Source: Bog-756 sp963812885 (GTDB taxonomy: Bacteria > Actinomycetota > Acidimicrobiia > Acidimicrobiales > RAAP-2). Taken from it: a DNA stretch of 64,000 nt. Positions 9,446 to 18,106 of the stretch are shown here, piece by piece (the first letter of the stretch is position 1; the number at the start of each line of letters is the position of its first letter). A model generated the notes under the pieces. The model made no database searches. It saw only the letters and a list, made by a program, of their open reading frames with translations, and was not told where the DNA came from. The stretch spans positions 185,194 to 249,193 of the forward strand of contig CAWEWZ010000006.1 in the NCBI GenBank assembly GCA_963812885.1. The letters run 5' to 3'. A program made the translations under genes and the position numbers.

Positions 9446-10015
9446 GTGGCACCGGGGACCGATCTGGCGGCGCTGGCCCGCGAGGCAGCCGGGTGTACCC
9501 GATGCCCCCTGTCGGAGTCCCGGACCCAGGTGGTGTTCGGGGTCGGCGATCCGTCGGCCGACCTGATGTTCGTGGGGGAGGCCCCTGGCCGCGACGAGGA
9601 CCTGCAGGGGGAGCCCTTCGTCGGTCGGTCGGGCAAGCTCCTCGATCAGCTGGTCCTCGAGGAGCTGGGCGTCGACCGGTCCCGCTTCTACATCGCCAAC
9701 GTGGTCAAGTGCCGGCCCCCGGACAACCGCGACCCCAGGCCCGACGAGATCGCCGCCTGCCGCCCCTACCTGGAGGCCCAGCTCGGACTCATCGCGCCGG
9801 TCGTGGTGGTCAGCCTCGGGAACTTCGCCACCAAGCTGCTCCTCGACACCGATCAGGGCATCACCAAGGTGCGGGGGACCTCGTACCCGATGGGGTCGAG
9901 CCGGCTCGTCCCCACCTACCACCCGGCGGCGGCCCTGCGCTCGGGGGGCGTGGTGGTGGCCCAGATGCGGGCCGACCTGATCCGGGCCAAGCAGCTGCTC
10001 GGGTGGAGCTCGTGA
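9446..10015 (+). CDS. family 4 uracil-DNA glycosylase with iron-sulfur cluster
   Basis: It removes uracil from DNA. GEAPGRDEDLQGEPFVGRSG is the family 4 catalytic segment, and HPAAALR is the second catalytic motif. Four cysteines (17, 20, 89, 105 from this start) fit the 4Fe-4S ligands, including KCRPP. The GTG at 9446 gives 189 residues. A TTG at 9392 overlapping the alr stop would add 18 residues. The stop overlaps the tsaE start, so it sits inside the alr-tsaE operon. Confidence 0.92.
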   Translation: MAPGTDLAALAREAAGCTRCPLSESRTQVVFGVGDPSADLMFVGEAPGRDEDLQGEPFVGRSGKLLDQLVLEELGVDRSRFYIANVVKCRPPDNRDPRPDEIAACRPYLEAQLGLIAPVVVVSLGNFATKLLLDTDQGITKVRGTSYPMGSSRLVPTYHPAAALRSGGVVVAQMRADLIRAKQLLGWSS

Positions 10016-10557
10016 CCGCTCGTCCTGAGCCGGTGGCCCACCGGGGGCCACGGCCGGACGACCTGGTCCTGGTGACCACCTCCGCCGGGCAGACCCGCCA
10101 GCTGGGGGCGGCCATGGCCGGGGTGTGCCTGCCCGGTGACGTGCTCCTCCTGGCCGGTGGCCTGGGCGCGGGCAAGACGACCTTCGCCCAGGGGTTCGGG
10201 GCTGGACTCGGGGTGGCCGAGCCGATCACCAGCCCCACCTTCGTCCTGGTCCGGCAGTACCCGCTGGGCGGCACGACCCCGGTGCGGGTCTTCCTGCACG
10301 CCGACGTGTACCGGCTCGACCAGCTCCACGAGATCGTCGACCTCGGACTGGGCGAGCTGGTGGACGACGGCGGGGTGGCCCTGGTCGAGTGGGGCGACGC
10401 CGCCGAGCCCGTCCTCGGGACGGGAGCGCTCCTCGTGCGGCTGGCCCCGGCCGACGACGATAGCCGGCAGGTCACCGTCAGCCCGGTCGACGGAGCCTGG
10501 TCCGCTCGCTGGCCCCGGTTGGCCGAGGTGCTCGAGCCGTGGCTGGCCTCCCGGTGA
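10012..10557 (+). CDS. tsaE: tRNA t6A biosynthesis ATPase TsaE
   Basis: TsaE is the ATPase that supports TsaB-TsaD in making N6-threonylcarbamoyladenosine at tRNA position 37. The Walker A motif is GGLGAGKTTF (Lys55), followed by SPTFVLVRQY and VYRLD typical of the family. 181 residues from the GTG at 10012, which overlaps the stop of the glycosylase; its own stop overlaps tsaB. Confidence 0.94.
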   Translation: MTARPEPVAHRGPRPDDLVLVTTSAGQTRQLGAAMAGVCLPGDVLLLAGGLGAGKTTFAQGFGAGLGVAEPITSPTFVLVRQYPLGGTTPVRVFLHADVYRLDQLHEIVDLGLGELVDDGGVALVEWGDAAEPVLGTGALLVRLAPADDDSRQVTVSPVDGAWSARWPRLAEVLEPWLASR

Positions 10558-11356
10558 TCCTCCTGGCCATCGAGTCGGCCACCGACATGGTCGGGGTCGG
10601 GCTCGTCCGCACCGGTGGAGGCTCGGCCGAGCGGATCCACGAGGGTGGGCGGGCCCACGCCGAGCTCCTGGTACCGGCCATCGAAGAGGTCTGTGCCGTG
10701 TCCGGGTGCACCATCGCCGAGGTGGACCGCATCGCGGTGGACATCGGACCCGGCCTGTTCACCGGTCTGCGGGTGGGGGTGGCCACGGCCAAGGCGCTGG
10801 GCCAGGCCCTGGGCCTCGGTGTCCTCGGCGTGAGCAGTCTCGATGTGCTGGCCGCCGCGGCCGCCGACCGCTTCGGCGCCGGCGCCGCCGCGCCGGTGGT
10901 CTCGGTGGTCGACGCCCGACGCGGTGAGGTCTTCGCCGCCGCCTACCGGTTCGACAGGGCCGGCACCGGGGGCGACGTCCGCGCCGATCGATCCGGGGTC
11001 GGTCCGTACCGACCGGGCCGAGCCGATCGATCCGGAGACGCTGGCCGCCTGGTTGCTGAGCCTCGCGGAGGAGGCCGGACCGGTCACGGTGGTGGGGGAC
11101 GGTGCCGTCCGCTACCACCGGATCCTGGCTGCCAACCCGCGGCTCGACCTCGGATGGGCGGCGGAGCTGTCGGCCCCTCCACCGCTGGTGCTGGCCGACC
11201 TGGCCCGCCGGCGGCTCGACGCCGGGGTCCCTCCGGTGGCCGGCGGCCGACCTGCTGCCCGACTACCGACGACCGGCCGACGCCCGGATCAACTGGGAGC
11301 AGCGGGCCCCGCGGCGGACCGCGGTCGACCCGGGCGGCGCCGGGCCCGAGCGGTGA
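10554..11356 (+). CDS. tsaB: tRNA t6A protein TsaB, frame broken twice
   Basis: TsaB is the inactive partner of TsaD. The N-terminus ILLAIESATDMVGVGLV and the GPGLFTGLRVG loop read in one frame to about 10968. The middle (DPETLAAWLLSLAEEAG) reads one base later, and the end (ADLLPDYRRPADARINW) one base later again. One extra G in the run 10968-10972 and one near 11242 explain both shifts. The corrected product is about 266 residues. The start is GTG 10554 (4-bp overlap with tsaE) or GTG 10539. Confidence 0.9.
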
Positions 11357-11910
11357 CCCCCCGACCCCAGCCGGCCGGCTCGCCGGTGCCGGTGATCCTT
11401 GCCCCCATGCGGACCAAGGACCTCCGCGGTGTCCTCCGGATCGAGGAGGCGGTGTTCCCCCAGCCCTGGTCCCATCGGCTCTTCGTCGAGGAGCTGCGCC
11501 AGCGGACGTCGCGGTCGTACCGCGCCGCCTGGGTCGGACGCTCGATCGTCGGGTTCGCCGGGCAGATGTTCATCGACGACGAATCCCATGTGAACAACAT
11601 CGCCGTCGATCCCCAATGGCAGGGCCGGGGCCTCGGCGCCGTCCTGCTGGTGGACCTGATCCGCACCGCCCTCGGGCGCGGCGCCCGGCACCTGACCCTC
11701 GAGGTCCGGGTGGGGAACGAGCCGGCGCTGGCCCTCTACCAGCGCTTCGGAATGGCCCCGGTCGGGGTCCGCCGCAACTACTACCCGGTGACCGGGGACG
11801 ACGCCCTGGTCATGTGGGCGCGGGACATCGACGCCGAGCCGTACACCGAGCGCCTGGCCACCATCGAGGGTTCGCTGCTCGCCGATTTCGACATCACGGC
11901 CCGCCGTTGA
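11353..11910 (+). CDS. rimI: ribosomal-protein-alanine N-acetyltransferase-like GNAT protein
   Basis: A GNAT acetyltransferase. The acetyl-CoA loop is QWQGRGLGAVLL, preceded by VNNIAVDP; ALALYQRFGM is the usual RimI C-terminal segment. The GTG start at 11353 overlaps the stop of tsaB. The tsaE-tsaB-rimI-tsaD order is the standard actinobacterial one. The substrate (S18 or another N-terminus) cannot be read from the sequence. 185 residues. Confidence 0.9.
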   Translation: MTPRPQPAGSPVPVILAPMRTKDLRGVLRIEEAVFPQPWSHRLFVEELRQRTSRSYRAAWVGRSIVGFAGQMFIDDESHVNNIAVDPQWQGRGLGAVLLVDLIRTALGRGARHLTLEVRVGNEPALALYQRFGMAPVGVRRNYYPVTGDDALVMWARDIDAEPYTERLATIEGSLLADFDITARR

Positions 11911-11954
11911 CCCCCCGGTGCCCGATCCCCGTCGGAGCGGATCACCGCCTTCGC

Positions 11955-11960
11955 TAGTGT
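11955..11960 (+). promoter_or_regulatory. leaderless-type -10 box of tsaD
   Basis: TAGTGT ends 7 bases before the ATG of tsaD, in the 57-base gap after rimI. No Shine-Dalgarno sequence is visible. Confidence 0.45.
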
Positions 11961-11967
11961 CCCTGGG

Positions 11968-12990
11968 ATGGGTGTCGGGACCGTCAGCCGCGTGCTCGGC
12001 ATCGAGACCTCGTGCGACGAGACGGCGGCCTCGGTGGTCGACGACGGCTCGGTCATCGTCTCCTCGGTGGTGAGCAGCCAGATCGATCTCCACGCCGAGT
12101 TCGGCGGCGTGGTCCCCGAGCTGGCCGGGCGGGCCCACGTGGAGCTGCTCACCCCGGTGCTGGCCGAAGCGCTGGAGCTGGCCGGCTCCGACACCTCGGG
12201 GGCCGGGATCGACGCCGTGGCCGTGACCTGCGGGCCCGGGCTCATCGGATCGCTGCTGGTCGGTGTGGCCGAGGCCAAGGCCCTGTCGCTGGCCTGGGGT
12301 GTCCCCCTGGTCGGGGTCAACCATCTCGAGGCCCATCTGTTCGCCTCGCTGCTCGAGCAGCCCGATCTCGGGTGGCCGCTGGCCGTGCTGCTGGTGTCCG
12401 GAGGCCACACCCAGCTGATCGAGGTCGTCGAGCCCGGTCGCTACCGGGTCCTCGGGGGGACCATCGACGACGCCGCCGGTGAGGCGTTCGACAAGGTCGC
12501 CCGGTTCCTCGGCCTCGGCTACCCGGGAGGACCGGCCATCGACCGCATCGCCGACCAGGGAGATCCCACCGCCTTCGCCTTCCCCCGCTCCCTGCCCGGC
12601 GACGGGTACGACTTCTCGTTCAGCGGTCTGAAGACCGCGGTGGTCAACGCCGTGCGCAAGCACCCCGAGGCGGCCACGGTCGACGTGGCCGCCTCCTTCC
12701 GGGAAGCGGTGGTCGACGTGCTGGTGGCCAGGTCCCGCCGCGCCGCCGCCGACATCGGTGCCACCGCCCTGTGCCTGGCCGGCGGGGTGGCGGCCAACGC
12801 CCTGCTGCGGGCGCGGACCGAGCAGGCCTGCGCCGAGGACGGCATCGGCGCCTTCCTGCCCAGCCGAGCGCTGTGCACCGACAACGCCGCCATGGTGGCC
12901 GCCGCCGGCTGGTGGCGGCTCCAGCACGGTGGACCCAGTCCGCTGACCCTGGGCGCCGACCCCAACCTCGGGCTGGTGGCACAAGGGTGA
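11968..12990 (+). CDS. tsaD: tRNA N6-adenosine threonylcarbamoyltransferase
   Basis: TsaD performs the last step of t6A formation. 340 residues of the ASKHA fold. The metal-binding histidines are His119 and His123 in VNHLEAHLF. GIETSCDETA, the phosphate loop LLVSGGHTQL and SFSGLKTAV are family signatures. It completes the set tsaE, tsaB, tsaD in this cluster; tsaC is not in the window. Confidence 0.96.
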   Translation: MGVGTVSRVLGIETSCDETAASVVDDGSVIVSSVVSSQIDLHAEFGGVVPELAGRAHVELLTPVLAEALELAGSDTSGAGIDAVAVTCGPGLIGSLLVGVAEAKALSLAWGVPLVGVNHLEAHLFASLLEQPDLGWPLAVLLVSGGHTQLIEVVEPGRYRVLGGTIDDAAGEAFDKVARFLGLGYPGGPAIDRIADQGDPTAFAFPRSLPGDGYDFSFSGLKTAVVNAVRKHPEAATVDVAASFREAVVDVLVARSRRAAADIGATALCLAGGVAANALLRARTEQACAEDGIGAFLPSRALCTDNAAMVAAAGWWRLQHGGPSPLTLGADPNLGLVAQG

Positions 12991-13056
12991 GCGCCGGCCC
13001 GCCGGCGGTACCGGTGGGCCCGTCCGGCCCGATTCGCTGGCACTCGGGGCCACCGG

Positions 13057-13085
13057 TTGCCAAGCGCCGCGGATATCGCTATCGT
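13057..13085 (+). promoter_or_regulatory. predicted groESL promoter
   Basis: TTGCCA (13057-13062), a 17-base spacer and TATCGT (13080-13085). The predicted start of transcription falls inside the CIRCE element that follows, the usual arrangement for repression by HrcA. Confidence 0.6.
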
Positions 13086-13111
13086 TAGCACTCTCAACCC
13101 TCGACTGCTAA
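13085..13111 (+). promoter_or_regulatory. CIRCE operator for HrcA
   Basis: TTAGCACTC, 9 bases, GACTGCTAA. This is the CIRCE inverted repeat with a single mismatch (C for G) in the right arm. It lies 25 bases before the groES start codon. An AGGAGG ribosome-binding site follows at 13122-13127. HrcA itself is not in the window. Confidence 0.9.
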
Positions 13112-13136
13112 TGCGTGCCACAGGAGGCCCGAACCC

Positions 13137-13430
13137 ATGAGTCTGCACCCCCTTGACGACCGAATCGTCGTCCGTCCTGGCGAATCCGAGGAGACCACCG
13201 CGTCTGGCCTGGTCATCCCCGACACCGCCAAGGAGAAGCCCCAGCAGGGCGAAGTCCTGGCCGTCGGACCCGGCCGTCGTGCCGAGTCCACCGGCGAGCT
13301 GATCCCCCTCGGCATCGCCGTGGGCGACACCGTCGTCTACTCGAAGTACGGAGGCACCGAGATCACCGCCGAGGGCGAAGATCTCCTCATCCTCTCCAGC
13401 CGCGACGTCCTGGCCAAGGTGTCCAAGTAA
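13137..13430 (+). CDS. groS: co-chaperonin GroES
   Basis: 97 residues. GroES caps the GroEL cavity. PLDDRIVVRPGESEETTASG covers the start, and the mobile-loop and dome segments are normal. The ATG at 13137 follows AGGAGG by 9 bases, one of the strongest ribosome-binding sites in the window. The stop overlaps the groEL ATG by one base. Heat-shock control is expected from the upstream CIRCE element. Confidence 0.97.
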   Translation: MSLHPLDDRIVVRPGESEETTASGLVIPDTAKEKPQQGEVLAVGPGRRAESTGELIPLGIAVGDTVVYSKYGGTEITAEGEDLLILSSRDVLAKVSK

Positions 13431-15091
13431 TGCCGAAGATCCTGAAGTTCGACGAAGCGGCCCGCCGCGGCCTCGAGGCCGGAGTCAACAAGCTGGCCGA
13501 CGTGGTGAAGGTGACCCTCGGGCCCAAGGGCCGCAATGTGGTCATCGAGAAGAAGTTCGGCGCTCCCACCATCACCAACGACGGTGTGTCCATCGCCCGT
13601 GAGGTGGAGCTCGACGACGTCTTCGAGAACATGGGGGCACAACTCGTCAAAGAGGTCGCCACCAAGACGAACGACGTGGCCGGTGACGGCACCACCACGG
13701 CGACGGTGCTGGCCCAGTCCCTCATCAAGGAGGGACTGCGCAACGTGGCCGCAGGTGCCAACCCGCTCGGGTTGCGCAAGGGGATCGACAAGGCGGTGGC
13801 CGCCGCCGTCGACTCGATCAAGGACCAGTCCAAGGAGATCGACTCGAAGACGGAGATCGCCCAGGTGGCGTCCATCTCCGCCGCCGATTCCGCCATCGGC
13901 GAGGTTCTGGCCGACGCCATCGACCGGGTGGGCAAGGACGGCACGGTGACCGTCGAGGAGTCCAACACGTTCGGCATCGACCTCGAGTTCACCGAGGGCA
14001 TGCAGTTCGACAAGGGCTACCTGTCGCCGTACTTCGTGACCGACGCCGAGCGTCAGGAGGCCGTGCTCGACGACCCGCTGATCCTCTTCGTGAACCAGAA
14101 GATCAGCGCCGTCCACGACATGGTCCCCGTCCTCGAGAAGGTCATGCAGACCGGCAAGCCGCTGCTGATCGTGGCCGAGGATGTCGACGGCGAGGCGTTG
14201 GCCACCCTGGTGGTCAACAAGATCAGGGGCACGTTCACCTCGGTGGCCGTCAAGGCCCCCGGTTTCGGTGAGCGCCGCAAGTCGATGCTCCAGGACATGG
14301 CCGTCCTCACCGGGGCCCAGGTCATCTCCGAGGAGATCGGCCTCAAGCTCGACACGACCACCGTCGACCTGTTGGGCAAGGCCCGCCGGGTCATCGTCAC
14401 CAAGGACGACACCACCATCGTCGAGGGCGGCGGGGACGAGGCCGACGTGAAGGGCCGGATCGCCCAGATCAAGCGCGAGATCGACGACACCGACTCCGAC
14501 TGGGATCGCGAGAAGCTGCAGGAACGCCTGGCCAAGCTGGCCGGCGGCGTGGCCGTGGTCAAGGTCGGAGCCGCCACCGAGGTCGAGCTCAAGGAGAAGA
14601 AGCACCGCATCGAGGATGCGCTCTCCGCCACCCGGGCCGCCGTCGAAGAGGGCATCGTGGCCGGAGGCGGGACCGCACTGGTCCGGTCGCGTGCCGCCGT
14701 GCTCGCCGTCGTCGACTCCCTCACCGGGGACGAGGCCACCGGGGCGTCCATCGTGGCCAAGGCGCTGGCTGCGCCTCTCCACGCCATCGCCAGCAACGCC
14801 GGCCTCGAGGGCTCGGTCTACGTCCGACAGGTCGAGTCGGAGACCGGCTCGATCGGCCTCAACGCCAACACCGGCGAACTGGTCGACCTGGTCAAGGCGG
14901 GCGTCATCGACCCGGCCAAGGTGACCCGGTCGGCGCTCCAGAACGCGGCGTCCATCGCCGGGTTGCTGCTGACCACCGAGGCGCTGGTGGCCGACAAGCC
15001 CGAGAAGGCCGACCCCGCCGCGGCCGCCGCGGCCGCCGCGGCCATGGGCGGCGGCATGGGCGGTATGGGTGGCATGGGCGGGATGATGTAG
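13430..15091 (+). CDS. groL: chaperonin GroEL
   Basis: 553 residues, full length. VTLGPKGRNVVIEKK, the ATP-binding GDGTTTATVLAQ and the Gly-Met repeat tail GGMGGMGGMGGMM are all present. The Gly-Met tail (not a His-rich tail) marks it as the main housekeeping type. It forms a bicistronic operon with groES. Two hairpins follow the stop. Confidence 0.98.
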   Translation: MPKILKFDEAARRGLEAGVNKLADVVKVTLGPKGRNVVIEKKFGAPTITNDGVSIAREVELDDVFENMGAQLVKEVATKTNDVAGDGTTTATVLAQSLIKEGLRNVAAGANPLGLRKGIDKAVAAAVDSIKDQSKEIDSKTEIAQVASISAADSAIGEVLADAIDRVGKDGTVTVEESNTFGIDLEFTEGMQFDKGYLSPYFVTDAERQEAVLDDPLILFVNQKISAVHDMVPVLEKVMQTGKPLLIVAEDVDGEALATLVVNKIRGTFTSVAVKAPGFGERRKSMLQDMAVLTGAQVISEEIGLKLDTTTVDLLGKARRVIVTKDDTTIVEGGGDEADVKGRIAQIKREIDDTDSDWDREKLQERLAKLAGGVAVVKVGAATEVELKEKKHRIEDALSATRAAVEEGIVAGGGTALVRSRAAVLAVVDSLTGDEATGASIVAKALAAPLHAIASNAGLEGSVYVRQVESETGSIGLNANTGELVDLVKAGVIDPAKVTRSALQNAASIAGLLLTTEALVADKPEKADPAAAAAAAAAMGGGMGGMGGMGGMM

Positions 15092-15098
15092 TTCCGTC

Positions 15099-15121
15099 CC
15101 GGCCCCGTTCCCCGGGGCCGG
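15099..15121 (+). terminator. GC-rich hairpin after groEL
   Basis: CCGGCCCCG and CGGGGCCGG form a 9-bp perfect stem with a 5-base loop, 8 bases after the groEL stop. No U tract follows, so termination is inferred from position and stability only. Confidence 0.45.
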
Positions 15122-15150
15122 ACCGCCGCCTCTGCGGCATCTGTCTGCGT

Positions 15151-15180
15151 CATTGGCCGGGCCCTCGGGCCCGGCCAATG
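15151..15180. terminator. perfect 14-bp inverted repeat between convergent genes
   Basis: CATTGGCCGGGCCC is followed by two bases and its exact reverse complement. It lies between groEL (+) and the minus-strand gene ending at 15277, so it may serve both directions. It lacks a U tract. The next 96 bases up to 15276 show no further feature. Confidence 0.45.
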
Positions 15181-15276
15181 CGCGTGCGGTCGACGCCGGG
15201 TACCGGACGGTGGGATGACGAGGTCCGGGCCGGGGGTCGTGCGGGCGTCAGGCGTGCGTCAGCGGTCGGGCGGGGT

Positions 15277-15501
15277 TCAGCGGGCGTCGGGCACGTAGTG
15301 GCGTTCGCCGGCCCGGTCCAGCCACACCCGCATGGTCCGATCGGTGCCCGGGTCCTTGAAGACCTCGTCGGTCGGGGTCCATCCCGGCTGGGGCTGGTCG
15401 GACTCGCCGTGACGGCGCACGAACAGGCTGATGATCACGGCCACCACCACGGCCACCCCCACCAGCGCCAGGATCACCACCACCGCACACCCCGCCACCA
15501 C
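15277..15501 (-). CDS. small single-pass membrane protein of unknown function
   Basis: 74 residues. A hydrophobic helix rich in Val, Ala and Ile spans about residues 5-27, followed by a basic patch VRRH and a soluble tail. The tail (GWTPTDEVFKDPGTDRTMRVWLD, ending GERHYVPDAR) has real-protein composition. I recognise the tail type from small actinobacterial membrane proteins but know no function. The GTG start at 15501 lies 34 bases after the UPF0145 gene. Confidence 0.6.
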   Translation of the reverse strand: MVAGCAVVVILALVGVAVVVAVIISLFVRRHGESDQPQPGWTPTDEVFKDPGTDRTMRVWLDRAGERHYVPDAR

Positions 15502-15535
15502 CCGACCCCTCGGGCCGGGCCGGTCCGGGTCATCG

Positions 15536-15895
15536 TCAGTTCCCGCTCCCGACGACCACGGCCGTCCCGTAGGCGACGATCTCGGTGAGGCCCTGACCCA
15601 CCTCGGAGGAGTCGAACCGCATGGAGATGATGGCGTTGGCCCCGAGGATGCGGGCGTTCTCGATGAGGCGGTCGAGGGCGTGCCGGCGGCTGTCCTCCAC
15701 CAGCTTGGTGTACTGCTTCACCTCGCCCCCGGCCAGGGCCCGGAAGCCGGCGGTGAACCCCTTGGCCGCGCCCATCGACCGGACCACGACCCCGAAGGTC
15801 ATCCCGAGGCTCCGCTGCACCGGCCACTCGGGGAATTCGAGGGCCGTGGTGATCGGGAACTGACTGGCGGCGGCCTGGACCTCATCGCTTTCCAC
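15536..15895 (-). CDS. UPF0145 (YbjQ-type) protein
   Basis: 119 residues. The core reads GEVKQYTKLVEDSRRHALDR, then ARILGANAIISMRFDSSEV. This is the family of small pentamer-forming proteins, sometimes called heavy-metal-binding-domain proteins; the function is not established. AAGGAG lies 7 bases before the GTG at 15895. It is followed by the small membrane protein on the same strand. Confidence 0.85.
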   Translation of the reverse strand: MESDEVQAAASQFPITTALEFPEWPVQRSLGMTFGVVVRSMGAAKGFTAGFRALAGGEVKQYTKLVEDSRRHALDRLIENARILGANAIISMRFDSSEVGQGLTEIVAYGTAVVVGSGN

Positions 15896-15999
15896 GCTGG
15901 AGCTCCTTGCGGGTTCGGGGATCGGTACCGGGATCCTACCGACGGTCCCGGCTGACCGGCCCGGATGCCGCCGCCGGATCCATATCCGGGCCGTCGTCC

Positions 16000-16005
16000 T
16001 ACGCT
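16000..16005 (+). promoter_or_regulatory. -10 box of the NUDIX gene
   Basis: TACGCT ends 10 bases before the ATG at 16016. The expected start of transcription would leave a leader of only about 4 nt. Confidence 0.35.
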
Positions 16006-16015
16006 GAGGACCTCC

Positions 16016-16792
16016 ATGGACTCCCCCGACACCCCGACGCCCGCCGTCCGGCGGTCGATCACCCGCCCGGCGCGGCACCGTCCGGGCGAGCCGGCCCCGT
16101 GGGCCGGACTCCCGCCCCGCCGTCGCCACCCGATCTCCCTGGCCCAGGTGGAGGCGGTCTTCAGCGACGGCCGGCGGGCCCGGCTCGACCGGATCGGCGA
16201 GCCGTGGCCGACCCTGCCGGGGCCGTACCAGGGTCGGCCGGCGGCGGTCCTGGTCCCCCTGTTCGAGGAGGACGGCGACGTCCGGGTGGTCCTCACCGTC
16301 CGCTCGGACCGACTCCGCTCCCACCAGGGGGAGGTGGCCTTCCCCGGTGGGAAGTTGGAAGAGGGCGAGGGCGAGATCGAGGCCGCCCTCCGCGAAGCCA
16401 CTGAGGAGGTGGCCCTCGATCCGGCCACGGTGAGGGTGGTCGGCACCCTCACGCCCATGCCCACGGTGGCTTCCGACACGGTGATGACCCCGGTGGTGGC
16501 GGCGCTCGGCCGGCGCCCCGTGCTCACCGGCAACCCCTCCGAGGTGGAGCGGGTGTTCGACGTGGCCCTCAGTGAGCTGGTGGCCGACGGCGTGTTCCAC
16601 GAGGAGTGGTGGTCGGTGCCGGGCCGGGTGGGGGCTTCGGGGATCCCCGATGGCGATTTCCCGGTGTGGTTCTTCGAGGTGGCCGGCGAAACCGTGTGGG
16701 GCGCCACCGCCCGCACGTTGATGGAGCTGCTGTGCCTGGTCCTCGAGGTGGAGTTCCCACCCACCCTGGCCGCCCAGGCCTCCGCCGGCTGA
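16016..16792 (+). CDS. NUDIX hydrolase, probable CoA pyrophosphatase
   Basis: 258 residues. The segment TVRSDRLRSHQGEVAFPGGK is the CoA-specific signature that precedes and overlaps the NUDIX box. The box itself is GKLEEGEGEIEAALREATEEV, with Ala where the last Gly is common. Such enzymes cut CoA to phosphopantetheine and 3',5'-ADP. The ATG at 16016 is chosen; the open frame extends 17 codons further upstream. The next 150 bases up to guaB3 hold a possible TATCGT -10 box at 16854-16859. Confidence 0.85.
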   Translation: MDSPDTPTPAVRRSITRPARHRPGEPAPWAGLPPRRRHPISLAQVEAVFSDGRRARLDRIGEPWPTLPGPYQGRPAAVLVPLFEEDGDVRVVLTVRSDRLRSHQGEVAFPGGKLEEGEGEIEAALREATEEVALDPATVRVVGTLTPMPTVASDTVMTPVVAALGRRPVLTGNPSEVERVFDVALSELVADGVFHEEWWSVPGRVGASGIPDGDFPVWFFEVAGETVWGATARTLMELLCLVLEVEFPPTLAAQASAG

Positions 16793-16942
16793 CCTGGCCC
16801 TGATCGGGCGTGATCGGGGCCGGGACGGGGACCTGCCCCGGCGTCCGAGGCGGTATCGTGGGAACAATCGGTCGGCGCGTTGTCGGACTGCCACCGATCG
16901 GAGGGTTTCGACAACTGCGACCAGGGTCCGGAGGGCATACAC

Positions 16943-18106
16943 GTGGCTGAGCTAGAGATCGGCATCTTCAAGTCGGGTCGGAAGGCCTACGGGCTCGACG
17001 ACATCGCCATCGTGCCCAGCCGGCGCACGCGGGACCCGGAGGACGTCGACATCAGCTGGGAGATCGATGCCTACCGGTTCGACCTGCCGCTGATGGCCTC
17101 GGCCATGGACGGGGTGGTCAGCCCCACCACGGCCATCGAGATCGGGCGGCTGGGCGGCCTCGGGGTGCTCAACCTCGAAGGGCTGTGGACCCGCTACGAG
17201 GACCCGACGCCCCTGTTCGACGAGATCCGGGAGCTCCCGGCCGAGAAGGCCACCGCCCGCATGCAGCAGATGTACGCCGAGCCGGTCCAACTGGAACTGG
17301 TCACCGGGCGGATCAAGGAGATGAAGGCCGCCGGGATCACCACGGCGGCGTCGGTCACGCCGCAGAAGACCGAGAAGTTCGCCCCCGCGCTGCTGGAGGC
17401 CGAGCTGGATCTGCTGGTCATCCAGGGGACCGTCGTCTCGGCCGAGCACGTGTCGAAGACGGCGGAGCCGCTCAACCTCAAGCGGTTCATCCGCGAGTTC
17501 GAGATCCCGGTGATCGTCGGGGGATGCGCCTCCTACCAGGCCGGACTCCATCTCATGCGCACCGGCGCCGTCGGGGTGCTGGTCGGGGTGGGCCCGGGCA
17601 ACGCCTGCACCACCCGCGGGGTGCTGGGCATCGGCGTGCCCCAGGCCACGGCCATCGCCGATGTGGCCGGTGCCCGGATGCGCCACCTCGACGAGACCGG
17701 CGTCTACTGCCACGTGATCGCCGACGGCGGCATGTCCAAGGGCGGCGACATCGCCAAGGCGGTGGCCTGCGGCGCCGATGCCGTCATGCTCGGGTCCCCG
17801 CTGTCCTCCGCGGTGGAGGCGCCGGCCCGCGGCTTCCACTGGGGCATGGCCACCTTCCACCCCACCCTTCCCCGCGGCGCACGGGTGAAGACGACGACCA
17901 GGGGGACGCTGCGCGAGATCCTCCTCGGCCCCGCCCACGAGAACGACGGCCGGATGAACCTGTTCGGTGCGCTGCGGACGGCCATGGCCACCTGTGGCTA
18001 CCAGACGGTCAAGGAATTCCAGAAGGCCGAGGTCATGGTGGCCCCCGCCCTGCAGACCGAGGGCAAGGACCTGCAGCGTTCCCAGGGTGTCGGCATGGGC
18101 CATTGA
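16943..18106 (+). CDS. guaB3: GuaB3-type IMP dehydrogenase family protein
   Basis: 387 residues, a TIM barrel with no CBS domains, which separates GuaB3 from canonical IMP dehydrogenase. The catalytic loop has the Cys in GPGNACTTRGVLG. The N-terminus EIGIFKSGRKAYGLDDIAIVPSRR is typical. GGAGGG precedes the GTG by 7 bases. It overlaps guaA, so its role is presumably in GMP synthesis; the exact reaction of actinobacterial GuaB3 is less settled than that of GuaB. No canonical guaB is in the window. Confidence 0.9.
   Translation: MAELEIGIFKSGRKAYGLDDIAIVPSRRTRDPEDVDISWEIDAYRFDLPLMASAMDGVVSPTTAIEIGRLGGLGVLNLEGLWTRYEDPTPLFDEIRELPAEKATARMQQMYAEPVQLELVTGRIKEMKAAGITTAASVTPQKTEKFAPALLEAELDLLVIQGTVVSAEHVSKTAEPLNLKRFIREFEIPVIVGGCASYQAGLHLMRTGAVGVLVGVGPGNACTTRGVLGIGVPQATAIADVAGARMRHLDETGVYCHVIADGGMSKGGDIAKAVACGADAVMLGSPLSSAVEAPARGFHWGMATFHPTLPRGARVKTTTRGTLREILLGPAHENDGRMNLFGALRTAMATCGYQTVKEFQKAEVMVAPALQTEGKDLQRSQGVGMGH

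Noticed and set aside
11263..13053. 596-codon minus-strand open frame over rimI and tsaD
   Set aside because: Antisense to conserved genes, shadow composition, no start signal.
15178..15588. 136-codon plus-strand open frame after groEL
   Set aside because: His/Pro/Arg-rich shadow of two minus-strand genes with no start signal.
17185..18102. Long N-terminal extension of guaA inside guaB3
   Set aside because: The extension is an out-of-frame reading of guaB3; GuaA homology begins just after the TTG at 18103.
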